A stretch of 64,000 nucleotides of DNA. Origin: Sphingobacterium puteale (lineage in GTDB: Bacteria > Bacteroidota > Bacteroidia > Sphingobacteriales > Sphingobacteriaceae). Positions 17,026 to 24,994 of this stretch are shown in pieces (position 1 is the stretch's first letter; each line of letters starts with the position of its first letter). Below the pieces are notes generated by a model. That model was not told the DNA's origin. It did no database searches and worked only from the letters and a program-made list of their open reading frames with translations. The stretch lies in the NCBI RefSeq assembly GCF_003627955.1, contig NZ_RBWS01000008.1:310001-374000 (forward strand). The letters run 5' to 3'. A program made the position numbers and the translations under genes.

Positions 17026-17301
17026 ATGAAAAAAATACCTATAAATTGTCCATGTTGTGATGCGAAGTTAAAAGTCTCCAAGCTGGTCTGTGATTCCTGC
17101 GATACCGAAGTTGTTGGTAAGTTTACTTTACCCTTACTCATGCAACTGACAGTAGAAGAGCAGGAGTTTGTTCTGAATTTTCTAAAGTATTCAGGTAGCT
17201 TAAAAGAGATGGCCAACCAGATGGGTAAATCTTATCCTACTGTTCGCAATATCCTAGATGATCTGATTCATAAATTAAATACGTTTACCAATGAAAATTA
17301 A
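17026..17301 (+). CDS. DUF2089-type zinc-ribbon/HTH protein
   Basis: 91-residue protein with an N-terminal zinc ribbon (C8-x2-C11 and C22-x2-C25, in INCPCCDAKL and LVCDSCDTEV). The pattern GKFTLPLLMQLTVEEQEFVLNF follows and then a helix-turn-helix-like segment GSLKEMANQMGKSYPTVRNI near residues 57-76, matching the DUF2089 family. Members look like transcriptional regulators, but the function is not established to my knowledge. Its last 11 nt overlap the following membrane-protein gene, so they are co-translated. Palindromic AATATT repeats lie directly upstream. Confidence 0.82.
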   Translation: MKKIPINCPCCDAKLKVSKLVCDSCDTEVVGKFTLPLLMQLTVEEQEFVLNFLKYSGSLKEMANQMGKSYPTVRNILDDLIHKLNTFTNEN

Positions 17302-17875
17302 GCAGTTGTTATTAAATCCCTTTGTGGATTTTTCTGAACGGGTACTGTTTGTTGTAGGTATCATCGGCTTTTTGTTTTCCAGTTATCTTGTTTATCTGTC
17401 TGGCGAGCAATTTAATGGCTTTATGCATTTCTTTAGACCCCAAGTACCGGTTTCCTTTATTACGGTGTTAAAAGTTCATCTCTATATGGTTTTGGCTCCT
17501 TTAATTTTATTATATGCAGTAGGGAGGATGCTAAACCATAGGACCAGAATCATCGATGTATTGAATGTCATTTTGATTGCGCCATTTCCGCTTTACTTGG
17601 TTCTGCTACTGGGTAAACTACTGAATCAGGATGAATTTACCAAACAGATTGATGAAGCCTTAAAAAATGGTGATCATACTTTATCGACTATAGATAAAGG
17701 CCAAATGATATTATTTGCTGTATTTGGAATATTGGCGCTATTTCTCCTGTTTTACCAGTTCTATTTATTAGTCAAAGGAATGAATGTTGCCGTAAACAAT
17801 AAAAAGATTTGGATAAGCATATTATTTGTGGCATTATATTTTATACTTGATTTAGGTATACAGTTTTATTTTTGA
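17291..17875 (+). CDS. Membrane protein coupled to the DUF2089 gene
   Basis: 194 residues with about five predicted TM helices (near 15-35, 60-85, 92-110, 140-163, 175-194). No catalytic motif is evident. The layout (Yip1-like four-to-five helix bundle, short loops) does not identify a family with certainty. The start overlaps the DUF2089 stop by 11 nt and the stop is 10 nt before the hydrolase gene. It is therefore the middle of a three-gene unit; a sensor or transporter role controlled by the DUF2089 protein is only a guess. Confidence 0.7.
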   Translation: MKIKQLLLNPFVDFSERVLFVVGIIGFLFSSYLVYLSGEQFNGFMHFFRPQVPVSFITVLKVHLYMVLAPLILLYAVGRMLNHRTRIIDVLNVILIAPFPLYLVLLLGKLLNQDEFTKQIDEALKNGDHTLSTIDKGQMILFAVFGILALFLLFYQFYLLVKGMNVAVNNKKIWISILFVALYFILDLGIQFYF

Positions 17876-17885
17876 TAGCAAGGAA

Positions 17886-19262
17886 ATGATGAAGAAAATT
17901 TTCTATTTATTTTTGATCTGTTTGCAGTTCTCATGTGCAGATGCACAGACCTTTGATGGTTCATGGAAAGGTGAAGTGAGCGTGTCTGGGCAGAAATTAC
18001 TTTTGGTATTTAATCTAAAACAGGATAGTAATGATAATTGGGTAGGAACTTTTGAAAGTCCGATGCAGACCTCATTGAAATTTCCGATTAATACAATAGA
18101 AGTGAACAAGGACTCGATATCGATGGATGTCAAAGCGATAGGTCTATTTTATACAGCTTATCTGGATCGGGATAAAGATGTGATGAAGGGAGTGATGAAG
18201 CAGGGGAGTTTTGAATCTGCCATGATATTGGTACGAAGTGAAAGTGAGCAAAGCGGACTTTCCCGTAAGCAGGACGTCTTTCCTCCCTACGGTTACATCG
18301 AACAGGAGGTTACGTTTCAAAATGTGAAAGGAAATGCTACTTTAGCGGGAACGCTTACTTATCCCAAAGGGGGAGGCGCTTTTCCGGCTGTTATCCTCGT
18401 TAATGGAAGTGGACAACAAAATAGAGATTCAGAAGTTTTTGGGCATCGGCCATTTAAAATATTGGCGGATCACCTCAGTAAAAATGGTTTTGCCGTGCTT
18501 CGTTATGATGATCGCGGTATAGGCGGTTCTAAGGGAGAGGTCAATTTGGCTACGACGGTTGATTTCGCTTCGGATGCTAATGCAGCTGTGGATTTTCTGA
18601 GCAGGCAACAGATGGTCAACACAGAAAAAATTGGTATTATCGGTCATAGTGAAGGAGCTTTGATCGCTGAAATGGTTGCGGCGGAGAACGATAACGTCAA
18701 TTATATTGCTTTGTTGTCCGGACCTGTCCTCAAAGGTGATTCCTTATTGATTCTGCAGAGCTATGCTTTGGGGAAAGTGGCTGGATTATCTGAACCGGCC
18801 TTGGAAATAAATAAGCGCAATAACAGAAGGTTATATGACATTCTGCTGACGGATGAGCCGCCAGAGGATCTGGCAAAATCATTGGAAAAAGAACTTATCA
18901 GTCAAAACAATGGAAATGCATTAACATCAGCTATGAAAGTTAAATTGAGTCCGATGTTGATCCCATGGTTCAAAACTTTTCTCCGCATCGATCCGGCTTA
19001 CTATCTTAAGCAAGTGACAGTACCTGTTTTCGCGTCCTTTGGGGGAAAGGATATCCAGGTTCCTGCAAATGAAAATATCTATGCTCTTCAACGCCTTCAC
19101 TTAAATACGACAGATGTAATAATTAAAGATTACCCCAATTTGAACCATCTCTTCCAAAACGCGCAAACAGGAAAAATTGAAGAATATTTTGAAAACTCGG
19201 AAAGTTTCAATGAACAACTAATGGATGATCTTACAAAGTGGCTTAAATTGAAGGCAAAGTAA
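17886..19262 (+). CDS. Secreted alpha/beta hydrolase
   Basis: 458 residues with a signal peptide (KKIFYLFLICLQFSCADAQ; cleavage probably after ADA, although the Cys in FSC could form a weak lipobox). Residues ~22-120 form a beta-rich N-terminal domain found in Bacteroidota secreted hydrolases (FDGSWKGEVSVSGQKLLLVF). The alpha/beta-hydrolase domain begins near 140. Serine nucleophile in IGHSEGALIAEM, acid in GGKDIQVP, histidine in YPNLNHLFQ, and a YDDRGIGGSKG strand are present. Substrate unknown (esterase or peptidase). It is last in the DUF2089 unit, 10 nt after the membrane gene. Confidence 0.82.
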   Translation: MMKKIFYLFLICLQFSCADAQTFDGSWKGEVSVSGQKLLLVFNLKQDSNDNWVGTFESPMQTSLKFPINTIEVNKDSISMDVKAIGLFYTAYLDRDKDVMKGVMKQGSFESAMILVRSESEQSGLSRKQDVFPPYGYIEQEVTFQNVKGNATLAGTLTYPKGGGAFPAVILVNGSGQQNRDSEVFGHRPFKILADHLSKNGFAVLRYDDRGIGGSKGEVNLATTVDFASDANAAVDFLSRQQMVNTEKIGIIGHSEGALIAEMVAAENDNVNYIALLSGPVLKGDSLLILQSYALGKVAGLSEPALEINKRNNRRLYDILLTDEPPEDLAKSLEKELISQNNGNALTSAMKVKLSPMLIPWFKTFLRIDPAYYLKQVTVPVFASFGGKDIQVPANENIYALQRLHLNTTDVIIKDYPNLNHLFQNAQTGKIEEYFENSESFNEQLMDDLTKWLKLKAK

Positions 19263-19303
19263 TTGGATCAAGATATTCGTATGAACGACACCTATTAAAA
19301 GTT

Positions 19304-19354
19304 CAGCGTCCTATCTAAAGATCTATCGGAGATAGATCTTTAGATAGGACGCTG
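19304..19354. repeat. 24-bp perfect inverted repeat (hairpin) between convergent genes
   Basis: Left arm 19304-19327 (starts CAGCGTCCTATC) and right arm 19331-19354 (ends GATAGGACGCTG) are perfectly complementary over 24 bp around a GGA loop. It lies between the convergent hydrolase and SDR genes, where a bidirectional terminator is expected. It has no T-run on the plus side and only a short one (ACTTTT) on the minus side, and the stem is unusually long. Confidence 0.8.
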
Positions 19355-19399
19355 ATAAGTGAATATTTTAGCAATACGCCGTTTTCTTCTTCTTACTTG

Positions 19400-20107
19400 T
19401 TAGGGCGTTGTATTGGCTACAGGAAGGATTTTGCCATTGAAATATTTATGCCCATTCTGTGCAAAATCAGCAATATATCTGCCCATTTCAAACGCAAGCG
19501 TACCAGCCTCCATGCCCGGGAATGCAGCTTCAAACATCTCGGTTTGTGACGATCCCAAGGCTAAGCAGTTAACCTTGATGCCGTTCTCCTTAAACTCTTC
19601 AGCGAGACATTCTGTTAAAATCGCCAACGCGCCTTTACTGGTAGAATAAGCTGAAAGCCCGGGAAATTTCATTGAGCCTTGAAAGCCGCCCATACTGCTG
19701 ATGTTGACAATATGGGAACCTTCGTGCATGAACGGAACAACATGCTGTATCATATTGACGTGTCCCATAATATTTGCCTGAAGCATTTCCGCAAAATCCT
19801 GACTGCTGGTCTCCATGAACGGTTTATTGATTAATGCCCCGGCATTGTTGATCAGGATGTCAACGCTGTCAAATTTCGATTGAATAAAAGGAACTAGCGT
19901 TGCATAGTCATCATAAACGATATCAAATTGCGCAGGGTAGAGTGTACCCCCGTCATAATTGAGCTGACTTGCGATTTCATGAAGTTTTCTCAATTTGTCT
20001 GCAGATCGGGCCAATGCAATAACCTTGTTGTCCTTTTTTGAGGTCAAATCAAGTACAGCTTCAAACCCCACCCCGCTGCTTGCTCCGGTAATAATAATAT
20101 TCGCCAT
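19400..20107 (-). CDS. Short-chain dehydrogenase/reductase (SDR)
   Basis: NAD(P)-dependent oxidoreductase of the classical SDR family, 235 residues, cytosolic. The nucleotide-binding TGASSGVG is at residues 7-14, the NNAG motif appears in LINNAGALINKP, a catalytic Ser lies in IVNISSMGG, and the YxxxK pair is in YSTSKGALA. The substrate is unknown. The start is 2 nt after the stop of the flippase-like gene, so they form a two-gene operon. The C-terminus (NGHKYFNGKILPVANTTP) is unlike fatty acid FabG. Confidence 0.88.
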   Translation of the reverse strand: MANIIITGASSGVGFEAVLDLTSKKDNKVIALARSADKLRKLHEIASQLNYDGGTLYPAQFDIVYDDYATLVPFIQSKFDSVDILINNAGALINKPFMETSSQDFAEMLQANIMGHVNMIQHVVPFMHEGSHIVNISSMGGFQGSMKFPGLSAYSTSKGALAILTECLAEEFKENGIKVNCLALGSSQTEMFEAAFPGMEAGTLAFEMGRYIADFAQNGHKYFNGKILPVANTTP

Positions 20108-20109
20108 GT

Positions 20110-21024
20110 TTATTCTTCTAATTTTTGACTTTGTTCAACTTCTTCGACAGAGGGCAGTTTATCCTCTCCGATTGCTTTGGGATTGAAGATAAAATAAATT
20201 CCGGAGAGTGCAACCATCGCCGAGATAATATAAAATAACAATGTGATCAATACCGCATTGTGTGAATCAACCTGAAATATGCCTGCTCCCCACATGATTA
20301 CGAGTTCGCGCATACCCAATCCGCCCACGGAGAAAGGGATGATAGAGACTAATGAAGACGCCAGAAATAGAAATAGATAAGGGGAGAACTTTCCGTTAAA
20401 TCCTAAGGCATAAAGAATTAAAATCGCTGCGAGCACTTGCATGGACTGCACACCAATCGCTTTTAGGTGCGCTTTTAGGAAGGTAGACCCGTACTCTTTG
20501 AAAAATTTTGTGACAATAAAATAGTAGAGGATACTGCCTAACATAAACAAAATGACCGTCAGGTAATTTGGAATTCCCAGCTGTGGCATGTAGGTAATTA
20601 AAGCGGCAATAATTAGGCATAAGGCCCATAAACCACTTAGCCTGTCTAAGAATAGTGCCGTAAATAATTTCCGGCCTTTAATACTGAATCTTTTTCGTAG
20701 AAAGAAGATTTTGTATCCATCTCCACCTACTCCCCCCGGTAGAATGAGGTTGTAGAATAGTCCCAACTGGTAGAGCTTCAAATTATATTTTTCGGAAACA
20801 TCCAAACCAATTGCCCTCAAAAAGGTTAATAAGCGTGAAGACGATATAAAAATTGAGACGCTATAAGCTAATAATGCTAGGAATAAAAAGATAGGATTTG
20901 AATGAATTACAGCTTCTTTGAGATCTTTTAGCGAAACTTTACTGAAAACCCAATATAAGGCTCCCACAGTAACGACAATCTTTAGTATATTTTTTAGGAT
21001 CTTAAAACCTTTTTTTTTGTCCAT
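20110..21024 (-). CDS. Second flippase-like membrane protein (LPG synthase TM domain family)
   Basis: 304-residue polytopic protein with about eight TM helices, the same superfamily as the gene at 14050 but clearly a different paralog. The conserved block FYNLILPGGVGGDGYKIFFL near residues 90-110 and FSVGGLGMRELVIMWGAG near 235-252 are the family signatures. The last ~20 residues are acidic and cytosolic. It shares an operon with the SDR gene. A role in lipid-linked intermediate flipping is inferred from family membership only. Confidence 0.78.
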   Translation of the reverse strand: MDKKKGFKILKNILKIVVTVGALYWVFSKVSLKDLKEAVIHSNPIFLFLALLAYSVSIFISSSRLLTFLRAIGLDVSEKYNLKLYQLGLFYNLILPGGVGGDGYKIFFLRKRFSIKGRKLFTALFLDRLSGLWALCLIIAALITYMPQLGIPNYLTVILFMLGSILYYFIVTKFFKEYGSTFLKAHLKAIGVQSMQVLAAILILYALGFNGKFSPYLFLFLASSLVSIIPFSVGGLGMRELVIMWGAGIFQVDSHNAVLITLLFYIISAMVALSGIYFIFNPKAIGEDKLPSVEEVEQSQKLEE

Positions 21025-21112
21025 AGAAGTTTATTTTTCCAATCTTAATCAATTATATTGGCGATTTTGGAAAATTCAAAGTTAGGAACTTTGTCGAATT
21101 GTGCAATTTTAC

Positions 21113-21445
21113 TTAAGCGATAGTTGGGTAAATTCTTGAATACAATAATATCAGATATAAAATACCGAATATTGTCGCAAGAGAAAATAGCCAATTTAGG
21201 TCAATTCTATTATATTTGTGTTTTAGCACAGCAATCATTAAACCGACGATAAAGCAAAATAGCAAAATAGGGGCGATCAAAGAAACCTTATTTGTGAAGG
21301 CTAAGCTGATTTGACTTAATTTTGCCTTAGCTTCCTGGCCAAGAAAAAGTGGATAGGTTGCGAAGGCCAGGAGAATAATAAATAGCCTTAAAAGAGTTTT
21401 TGCAATTATTTTGCTTATGGTATGATTTTTGGCTGTAATCTTCAT
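21113..21445 (-). CDS. Small membrane protein of unknown function
   Basis: 110 residues with three hydrophobic segments (about 18-34, 55-76, 84-103) joined by short charged loops (LKHKYNRIDLNW). No recognised motif. It is followed by an 88-nt gap to the flippase-like gene on the same strand and diverges from the lipocalin-like lipoprotein gene 54 nt away. Its hydrophobic pattern and regular codon use suggest a real gene, but this is unproven. Confidence 0.6.
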   Translation of the reverse strand: MKITAKNHTISKIIAKTLLRLFIILLAFATYPLFLGQEAKAKLSQISLAFTNKVSLIAPILLFCFIVGLMIAVLKHKYNRIDLNWLFSLATIFGILYLILLYSRIYPTIA

Positions 21446-21499
21446 GATTTGTGGATTAATTTACCCCAAAAATACAATTTGAAATTAAAATTTAGACAT

Positions 21500-22063
21500 A
21501 TGAATCGATTCGTTTTATCATTAGCAACTGTTTTTGCTACGGTGTCCTTATTCTCTTGTGGTGCACAAAAGCAAGGTACATCATCTGGAAATCCTAGTTA
21601 TGGTTCTTCCAATACAAGTGCAGCTTCGGGACCTAGCGCCTCAGAGTGGAAATCTGCCGTGAAAGGAACTTGGACACTGAATTCAATCGATAGGGAAAAC
21701 TTACCTTCTACGTTCACGATTAAAAGCGTCTTTGAAGAAGCTCCAGCAGAGTGTTTTGTAGGTAGTTCATGGAATTTTATTGGAAACGGAAAGGGATCAA
21801 TCACCTTTAACGCGCAAGGTACTTTATGTGCTCCGGGGGCATCACGTGAGATCTTCTGGTCTATCTATAATCCTGGAAAAGGTCTAGGTGAGCCGCAATT
21901 CCAGTTTAAAAAGATCTATGCAGGAGATAAAGCCAAAAACGTGACCACAGGTTACCGTTTGGATCTGTCTTATTCTGATGGTAATAAATTAGTCATGAAA
22001 ATGCCGTTGACAGTTGCCAATGGTGAAGCATATTTGGTCTTTAATTTCTCCCGCGTAAATTAA
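21500..22063 (+). CDS. Lipocalin-like lipoprotein
   Basis: 187 residues from ATG 21500. The start is chosen because it gives a clean lipoprotein signal (MNRFVLSLATVFATVSLFSC, lipobox LFSC); the longer in-frame ATG at 21422 adds 26 residues that would mask it. After a Ser/Gly-rich linker (QKQGTSSGNPSYGSS) the domain starts with SAVKGTWTLNSIDREN, typical of Bacteroidota lipocalin-like beta-barrel lipoproteins. Two Cys (in AECFVG and TLCAPG) may form a disulfide. Ligand unknown. A terminator follows. Confidence 0.78.
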   Translation: MNRFVLSLATVFATVSLFSCGAQKQGTSSGNPSYGSSNTSAASGPSASEWKSAVKGTWTLNSIDRENLPSTFTIKSVFEEAPAECFVGSSWNFIGNGKGSITFNAQGTLCAPGASREIFWSIYNPGKGLGEPQFQFKKIYAGDKAKNVTTGYRLDLSYSDGNKLVMKMPLTVANGEAYLVFNFSRVN

Positions 22064-22088
22064 CAGAAGCAAGAAAAAAGGCATAATG

Positions 22089-22119
22089 AAAAGCTATAGG
22101 AAATCCTATGGCTTTTTTT
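22089..22119 (+). terminator. Terminator after the lipocalin-like gene
   Basis: 12-bp stem AAAAGCTATAGG / CCTATGGCTTTT (one T-G pair), AAAT loop, followed by a T-run. Confidence 0.85.
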
Positions 22120-22146
22120 GTTGAAAATTTAATACTTTTACACTCC

Positions 22147-22166
22147 GAAACCATCATGATTTATTC
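22147..22166 (+). repeat. 20-nt repeat, copy 1
   Basis: GAAACCATCATGATTTATTC lies 111 nt before the gmd start and is repeated identically at 56549-56568 upstream of a DUF4252 gene. Confidence 0.75.
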
Positions 22167-22257
22167 CTATTGGGAATGGAGTTGAACAGATTTATCGGAT
22201 GAAAAATAGCATGATTCCCGGCGACAAGGCTAGGAATTGCTCAATATAGATAGAAAT

Positions 22258-23409
22258 ATGGCTGAACAAAACACGAAAACTGCATTGATAACAGGTATTA
22301 CAGGTCAAGATGGTGCCTATTTAGCAGAATTCCTATTGAAAAAAGGTTATAGGGTACATGGTCTAAAACGCCGGAGCTCCCTTTTCAATACCGATCGTAT
22401 TGATCACCTTTATCAAGATCCCCATCTTGACAATAGAAATTTTACATTGCATTTTGGTGATTTGACTGATTCAACCAATTTGATCCGCGTTATTCAGGAG
22501 ACGCAACCGGATGAAATCTACAATCTAGCGGCGCAATCCCACGTTAAGGTAAGTTTTGATACCCCCGAATATACCGCCAATGCCGATGGAATCGGTACAC
22601 TTCGTATATTGGAAGCAGTCAGATTACTGGGAATGATTGAGAAAACACGTATTTATCAGGCCTCAACTTCTGAGCTATATGGTCTGGTGCAAGCGGTGCC
22701 GCAAAGTGAAACTACTCCTTTCTACCCGCGAAGCCCGTATGCTGTTGCCAAGATGTATGGCTATTGGATTACTGTTAATTACCGCGAAGCCTATAAGATG
22801 TATGCCTGTAACGGTATTTTGTTCAATCACGAAAGTCCTGTTCGGGGCGAGACATTTGTGACGCGTAAAATAACCCGTGCTGTAGCAAAAATTGCATTGG
22901 GATTGCAGGACAAACTCTATCTGGGAAATCTTTCTGCTCAACGGGATTGGGGACATGCAAAGGACTATGTTGAGGCGATGTGGTTGATACTCCAACAGGA
23001 AAAACCTGAGGATTTTGTCATTGCGACCGGAGTTACCACAACTGTCAGAGACTTTGTCCGCTTAGCTTTTGCCGAACTGGGGATTGAAATCGAATTCAGC
23101 GGGAAAGGAGAGCAAGAAAAAGGAGTGATCATTGATGTTGATGAGGAGCGTTTGGCCGAATTGAATATTGATAAATCGCAGATTAAGTTTGGGCAAACAG
23201 TCGTTAAAGTGGATCCGGCTTATTACCGACCGACAGAAGTTGATTTGCTTATTGGAGATCCTACCAAAGCAAATACCAAGCTAGGCTGGAAACCTAAATA
23301 TAACCTCCAGATGCTCGTAACAGATATGGTACAATCAGATCTGCATCTCATGAGAAAGGAAGAATATTTGAAACAAGGTGGTTTTCAGACACTGAACTAT
23401 TTTGAATAA
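22258..23409 (+). CDS. gmd: GDP-mannose 4,6-dehydratase
   Basis: Converts GDP-D-mannose to GDP-4-keto-6-deoxymannose, the precursor of GDP-fucose and related sugars for surface glycans. Extended SDR: NAD(P)-binding [20 protein letters not shown] near the N-terminus, the Gmd-specific [18 protein letters not shown], catalytic STSELYG, and YxxxK in [31 protein letters not shown] and [14 protein letters not shown] are further Gmd signatures. Start [13 protein letters not shown] (22258) is preferred over an upstream TTG. The length is 383 residues. No fcl partner is adjacent; it stands between unrelated genes. Confidence 0.96.
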   Translation: MAEQNTKTALITGITGQDGAYLAEFLLKKGYRVHGLKRRSSLFNTDRIDHLYQDPHLDNRNFTLHFGDLTDSTNLIRVIQETQPDEIYNLAAQSHVKVSFDTPEYTANADGIGTLRILEAVRLLGMIEKTRIYQASTSELYGLVQAVPQSETTPFYPRSPYAVAKMYGYWITVNYREAYKMYACNGILFNHESPVRGETFVTRKITRAVAKIALGLQDKLYLGNLSAQRDWGHAKDYVEAMWLILQQEKPEDFVIATGVTTTVRDFVRLAFAELGIEIEFSGKGEQEKGVIIDVDEERLAELNIDKSQIKFGQTVVKVDPAYYRPTEVDLLIGDPTKANTKLGWKPKYNLQMLVTDMVQSDLHLMRKEEYLKQGGFQTLNYFE

Positions 23410-23466
23410 TTCATAATTGATAAGGAAAAAATAAAACTGGAATAATTTTTGTTTAAACATTTATTG

Positions 23467-23488
23467 GTATGAATCAATGAATTCATAC
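23467..23488 (+). promoter_or_regulatory. 8-6-8 dyad upstream of the coiled-coil gene
   Basis: GTATGAAT (23467-23474), spacer CAATGA and ATTCATAC (23481-23488) form a perfect inverted repeat 20 nt before the start at 23509. The half-site spacing of about 14 bp and the position suggest a repressor site. Confidence 0.35.
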
Positions 23489-23508
23489 GATGAATATGAC
23501 AGTGTATT

Positions 23509-24435
23509 ATGATGAATTCAGAGGTTGTTTCGAATAAGAAGGAGGACGAAAAGAAGAGAGATTCTTCTAAAGTTTATTTCTTCATCATTGCGATAGCAGC
23601 GTTACTAGCAACGAATATATATTTTTATGTTAAGTTTAAGACGAATGGAGAAAAAGTCTATGCCTTAACTGTAGAAAAAGAAAACCTTCAGGTACAGATC
23701 GATCGGATAGAGGCCGAGTTGGATAAGATTGACGTTGAAAATATTCAATTGACTCCTGAGATGACGGTGCAAAAGGATGATTCGAGAGCAGAAATTGCTG
23801 CGTTACGGAAAAAGCTTGAAAATAAAAGCATTACTCCTAAAGATATTGATGATGCGCAACGTAAAATCAATCTATTAAAGAAGCAAGTTGACAATTATCG
23901 TGTGGATGTTCAGCGATTGATTCAGGAAAATCAAATTTTATCAAAGCAGAATTCAAATTTGAATGAGTCTGTTGCCGAGAAAAACAAACAAATTACTTCT
24001 TTGACGACGACTAATTCTGAATTGAAGGAGAAAGTGACAACAGCATCTGCTTTAAAGGTCTCAAGTATCAGCATTAATGGGCTTGAGGTCAAAAAAAATG
24101 GTAAAGAGTCTGTTGAAGAACGGGCCAAGCGTGTGGATAAACTGAAGATCAATTTTACCATCGCCGATAATGCACTGGCAAAAAATGGAGAGCGGGACAT
24201 TTATATAAGAATTATCGATCCGCAAGGTAACCTGGTTGTTCAGGGAGACAATATTTTCTTTGTTCATGGTGAAAAATTGCAATATACCTTTAAGCATAAT
24301 ATTTTGTTTACGAATAAAGGAGAGGATTATATTGTGTATTGGGCAGCAGAGAATGGTTTTACCAAAGGAGCATATACGGTATTACTTTACGAAGACAATG
24401 CTATAATGGGCAGATCCACAGTGGTATTGCGTTAG
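23509..24435 (+). CDS. Membrane-anchored coiled-coil protein with C-terminal beta domain
   Basis: 308 residues of unknown function. A short Lys/Glu-rich cytosolic tail (1-22) is followed by one TM helix (VYFFIIAIAALLATNIYFYV, ~24-43). A long coiled coil runs over ~48-180 with heptad Leu/Ile (IDRIEAELDKIDVEN, AEIAALRKKLENK, INLLKKQVDNYRVDV, VAEKNKQITSL). The C-terminal ~115 residues look like an all-beta, Ig-like domain (KINFTIADNALAKNGERDIY, VVQGDNIFFVHGEKLQY) facing the periplasm. It could be an envelope scaffold. A terminator follows. Confidence 0.72.
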   Translation: MMNSEVVSNKKEDEKKRDSSKVYFFIIAIAALLATNIYFYVKFKTNGEKVYALTVEKENLQVQIDRIEAELDKIDVENIQLTPEMTVQKDDSRAEIAALRKKLENKSITPKDIDDAQRKINLLKKQVDNYRVDVQRLIQENQILSKQNSNLNESVAEKNKQITSLTTTNSELKEKVTTASALKVSSISINGLEVKKNGKESVEERAKRVDKLKINFTIADNALAKNGERDIYIRIIDPQGNLVVQGDNIFFVHGEKLQYTFKHNILFTNKGEDYIVYWAAENGFTKGAYTVLLYEDNAIMGRSTVVLR

Positions 24436-24460
24436 TAAAGCAGTAATATAAAAAAGATAG

Positions 24461-24493
24461 AACGGGCGTCCCACAGTGATGCCCGTTTCGTTT
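24461..24493 (+). terminator. Terminator after the coiled-coil gene
   Basis: AACGGGCGTC (24461-24470) pairs with GATGCCCGTT (24478-24487, one G-T), 7-nt loop, followed by TCGTTTT. Confidence 0.82.
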
Positions 24494-24994
24494 TACAGTC
24501 CGCTCAATTTTTCAGTTTGGTTTTAGGATCTTTTTGTCATTTACTTTACGACACAAATGAAATTCTTTAGGATCAGGCGTACAAAAGTTGATGATTTAGT
24601 CCAAGTGGCGAAGAAGTCACTAAATGGCATTATGTGATGATCCTATTTGCCTATGACCTAAGATGATGAACAATTGCCCATTCGCCAAATTCAATATCGA
24701 CTTTACTACGCTTCCATATATACAAGGCATTGAAATTGGTATAGGGGTTGGATCAAAAGTCAATTTTACTATATTGATGCCAAATAAAATTCGACACTTT
24801 GTTAGATTCAGCGAAAAAGGGTCAAACCTCATCTGGAGATTTGACCCTTTTTTTATGATTTCTGTAATTAAAAGCTATCCTCTCAAATTTAATTCTGATT
24901 TGCAAATGTGAATTTCATTTATAATACGGCCGCCTTCTTTTATTTATAAAATAGGCGCTCTAGATATGGTCAGTTTATTTTTACGCCATGCCGA
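24494..24994. other. 500-nt gap with possible decayed coding remnants
   Basis: No intact gene. On the plus strand 24557-24637 reads MKFFRIRRTKVDDLVQVAKK and then stops soon after. This looks like the N-terminus of a GNAT acetyltransferase cut off by a stop. Further on, 24663-24911 encodes QGIEIGIGVGSKVNFTILMP, faintly like a hexapeptide-repeat acetyltransferase. Both resemblances are weak and could be chance. A bidirectional terminator lies at 24814-24854. Confidence 0.3.
24814..24854. terminator. Bidirectional terminator downstream of the histidine kinase
   Basis: Perfect 13-bp stem (AAAAAGGGTCAAA 24814-24826, TTTGACCCTTTTT 24840-24852), 13-nt loop, T-runs on both strands. It sits about 140 nt beyond the kinase stop. 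Confidence 0.85.

Noticed and set aside
24663..24911. 82-codon plus-strand frame as an intact gene
   Set aside because: It runs through a strong terminator hairpin and shows only faint similarity to acetyltransferases; treated as possible remnant only.
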